Below are positions 62,191-64,000 of a stretch of 64,000 nucleotides of DNA, piece by piece (positions within the stretch are counted from its first letter, which is position 1; each line of letters begins with the position of its first letter). The notes below the pieces were generated by a model. It was not told the origin of the DNA, did no database searches, and saw nothing but the letters and a program-made list of their open reading frames with translations. Origin of the DNA: Lithospermum erythrorhizon (taxonomy: Eukaryota > Streptophyta > Magnoliopsida > Boraginales > Boraginaceae); assembly GCA_019722365.1 (NCBI GenBank), contig JADFUC010001504.1, positions 1-64,000 of the forward strand, read 5' to 3'. The translations under genes and the position numbers were made by a program.

Positions 62191-63189
62191 TGATAATGTA
62201 GTAGATCCATAACTAGGCATCTACCTCGAAGCTGGCGTGATAGCATGTATGAGAAATACATGTATAGTCTTGCAGTGCTTGGGACATGCTTGAGTGGTCT
62301 TCAGTTTTAGTGGGGAGCTAGTATTTCCTTTATATATGTCATAAATGATTGTAAGACGATGATTGAATTTATGCTTCAATTAGATGTAATATATATCATT
62401 TGTTTTAAGCGTAATCAATACATGTATATATAATGTGTATGCATTCATTACTATGGCTTGATAGAAAATAATTCATTAAGTAATATAAGTTTTGGAGAGG
62501 TCTTTTTGGGAGTTAAGGACTCAAACAAGAAACTGTCTATCGAAGCCTAGAAAGCGATAATATTGTGGTCCACCCCTTCGGTATTCACTATTGGAATTGG
62601 GTGCCATTGATTGAAGTATAATGTGGTATGCGTCGCGTTTCTTGATCGGAAGGGAGAAACGATCTGTCAATCACATAGGTATCACGATTGTGAAATGGTT
62701 TTGCTTGAAGTGATATTGGACATTGGCCAAGCGTAGAGAGTTTAGAATGTTGTATGTCTGTGTCCTAAGAAGTTTCTCCCATAGGCGATGTTAAATGGAG
62801 ATTCTTAGACTGCGTGACTGGTTTCAACTTTATAGGAGTAATGTAATTTGACCTATCTAAGCGTCTTCCGTAATAGGAAGTTATAAAGACTTGAGTTACG
62901 TATACAAGTATAGTTGTGAGATCTTGTACCTGAAGATGGAATTCGTCTGATAGAATATAACGGTCTAGATTGTCTTGCCTCTTGGAGAGCGGTGGTGATT
63001 TGTTGTGACCTCGGTACTAGGCGAGAGATCGCGTTATAAATACCACCAAAGAAAGTATAGATCACGAGTTTGGTGACACGATCTTGCAATTTGATTGTTG
63101 GAAATCACGTCTGGTGATCTTTTTAAGATATGTCGATTAGTAAATGTCGTTTTTATATATAATCGTCCAATGGAAAGTAAAGTGTTGGA

Positions 63190-64000
63190 TGTTGGAAAAT
63201 TCGCCCAACTTGTTCGTAATAAAATTTAAACAAATGAAACGAGGTCGACCAATGTATAATAACGAATTACAATAGAATCATAAGAAATACATTACGTATG
63301 AATAAAAGAATACTTACGAGGAGATACGCGAGGCGGATGTTCTCAGAGCTTCTCCACGATTCCTGCTGAGTCATAACTCCAGAATGAAATGCCTCTGGTT
63401 AGTCAGCGCGAGAGGTAAAGTCTCACGATTGGACTTGCTAAAATCTCTAAGTGGATAAGAATTTGAGTCAAACTTGACTCAAAAACTAGAGAAAATGAAG
63501 AGAGAGGCGTATTTTTGGGAGGGGATGAAAATGAAAACTTAGGTTTCCCCATTTTCATATCTTTCCTTGATAACCCCCACTTTTTGTTTTAAGCAGAATA
63601 GCTCGACTCGTTTGACAATAAGTTAACTTTCGTTAAGATTAGCCCAACTTATTTAATCTTGTAAGTAACTTAACAAGTTATTAATGAGCTTCCCTCGTTA
63701 AAACTTCAATTGAACTAACAAGTTAATTGATATGGCTTTATCGATTTAGATTTTATATTATCGATGTAAAAGCTTCGATTGGATATCTCGTTGATTCCAA
63801 TCAACTCCCCGATTTACTTGATAGTGATTTAATTAGTACATGGAATTATAGCTTAACGTCATTGTATGTGTGTGACCTTAAGGCTCGAATAATATTGGTA
63901 GTATAATAATATAATTGGCCATTTAATTATTATATATCGGTTATCTTTAATAAGTCTAGCGATGTGGCATAACCCCACTGATATTATGTGAGTTCCATTT
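63190..64000 (-). repeat. Copia-type LTR in opposite orientation, cut by window end
   Basis: It begins TGTTGGAAAATTCGCCC and contains TGTGTGTGACCTTAAGGCTCG (about 63,865), which matches TGTGTGTGACTCTTAGGCTCG at about 44,103 in the minus-sense LTR. Its sense strand is therefore minus, opposite to the element it abuts. The other end lies beyond the window. Confidence 0.55.

Larger units (their letters stand above)
57783..63189 (+). mobile_element. Ty1/copia retrotransposon, plus strand, integrase lost
   Basis: The 5' LTR is followed by a PBS-like ATGGCGTCTTAGGC (58,491), a leader with a GC-rich zone (58,740-59,100), AT-rich sequence, then reverse transcriptase (60,730-61,560) and RNase H (61,720-62,190). 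A purine tract TAGTGGGGAGCTAG (62,309) and ~0.9 kb of 3' non-coding sequence collinear with the minus-strand relative at 45,250-44,254 come next. It ends in TGTTGGA at 63,183, where its 3' LTR should begin. Integrase and protease are not found between 59.6 and 60.7 kb. Confidence 0.65.

Overview
The window looks like nuclear DNA of a eudicot plant. It is AT-rich and intron-containing, carries plant-specific gene families (a plant defensin, a SKU5-like multicopper-oxidase homologue and a plant-type TDP2 with RanBP2 zinc fingers), and is filled with nested Ty1/copia, Ty3/gypsy and LINE sequence. I cannot name the species. Nothing points to a bacterium, an organelle or a free virus.

Layout. 1-10,970: two full copies and the edge of a third of a 5.4-kb direct repeat, with no credible gene; each full copy holds its own block of ~60-bp minisatellite. 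10,971-14,600: AT-rich spacer with a tRNA-derived SINE-like piece, then the mature-peptide exon of a plant defensin (+). 15,857-20,248: a SKU5-similar (SKS) multicopper-oxidase homologue on the minus strand in about eight or nine exons; exons 1-5 are clean and two later exons look damaged. 20,883-25,330: a LINE reverse-transcriptase remnant (+) split by a decayed minus-strand copia element. 25,399-30,420: an LTR-flanked, apparently pol-less minus-strand copia relative. 30,420-34,078: spacer, a (TA)n tract, a ~410-bp direct repeat and a LINE C-terminal remnant (zf-RVT plus RNase H). 34,079-37,633: spacer. 37,634-41,873: an intact five-exon TDP2 gene on the minus strand. 42,924-64,000: a nest of related copia elements with LTR termini TGTTGG...CCAACA, plus a truncated Ty3/gypsy element with two LTRs and a 2.2-kb interior (52,194-56,158).

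Function. The three host genes are unrelated. The defensin would be a secreted antimicrobial peptide. The SKS protein would be a secreted cell-wall or pollen-tube type protein that lacks most copper ligands. TDP2 would remove trapped topoisomerase II (5'-tyrosyl) adducts from DNA. They sit as small gene islands in repeat DNA.

Caveats. The single-copy genes translate cleanly, whereas repeats of every class are full of frameshifts and small indels even between neighbouring copies. This may be true decay, assembly-consensus error in repeats, or both. All element boundaries were read by eye; where no terminal motif is cited they are good to tens or hundreds of bases. I found no convincing previously undescribed functional system. 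The most unusual structures are the 5.4-kb repeat array, the repeated exon tail in TDP2 and the abutting copia termini near 63,183.
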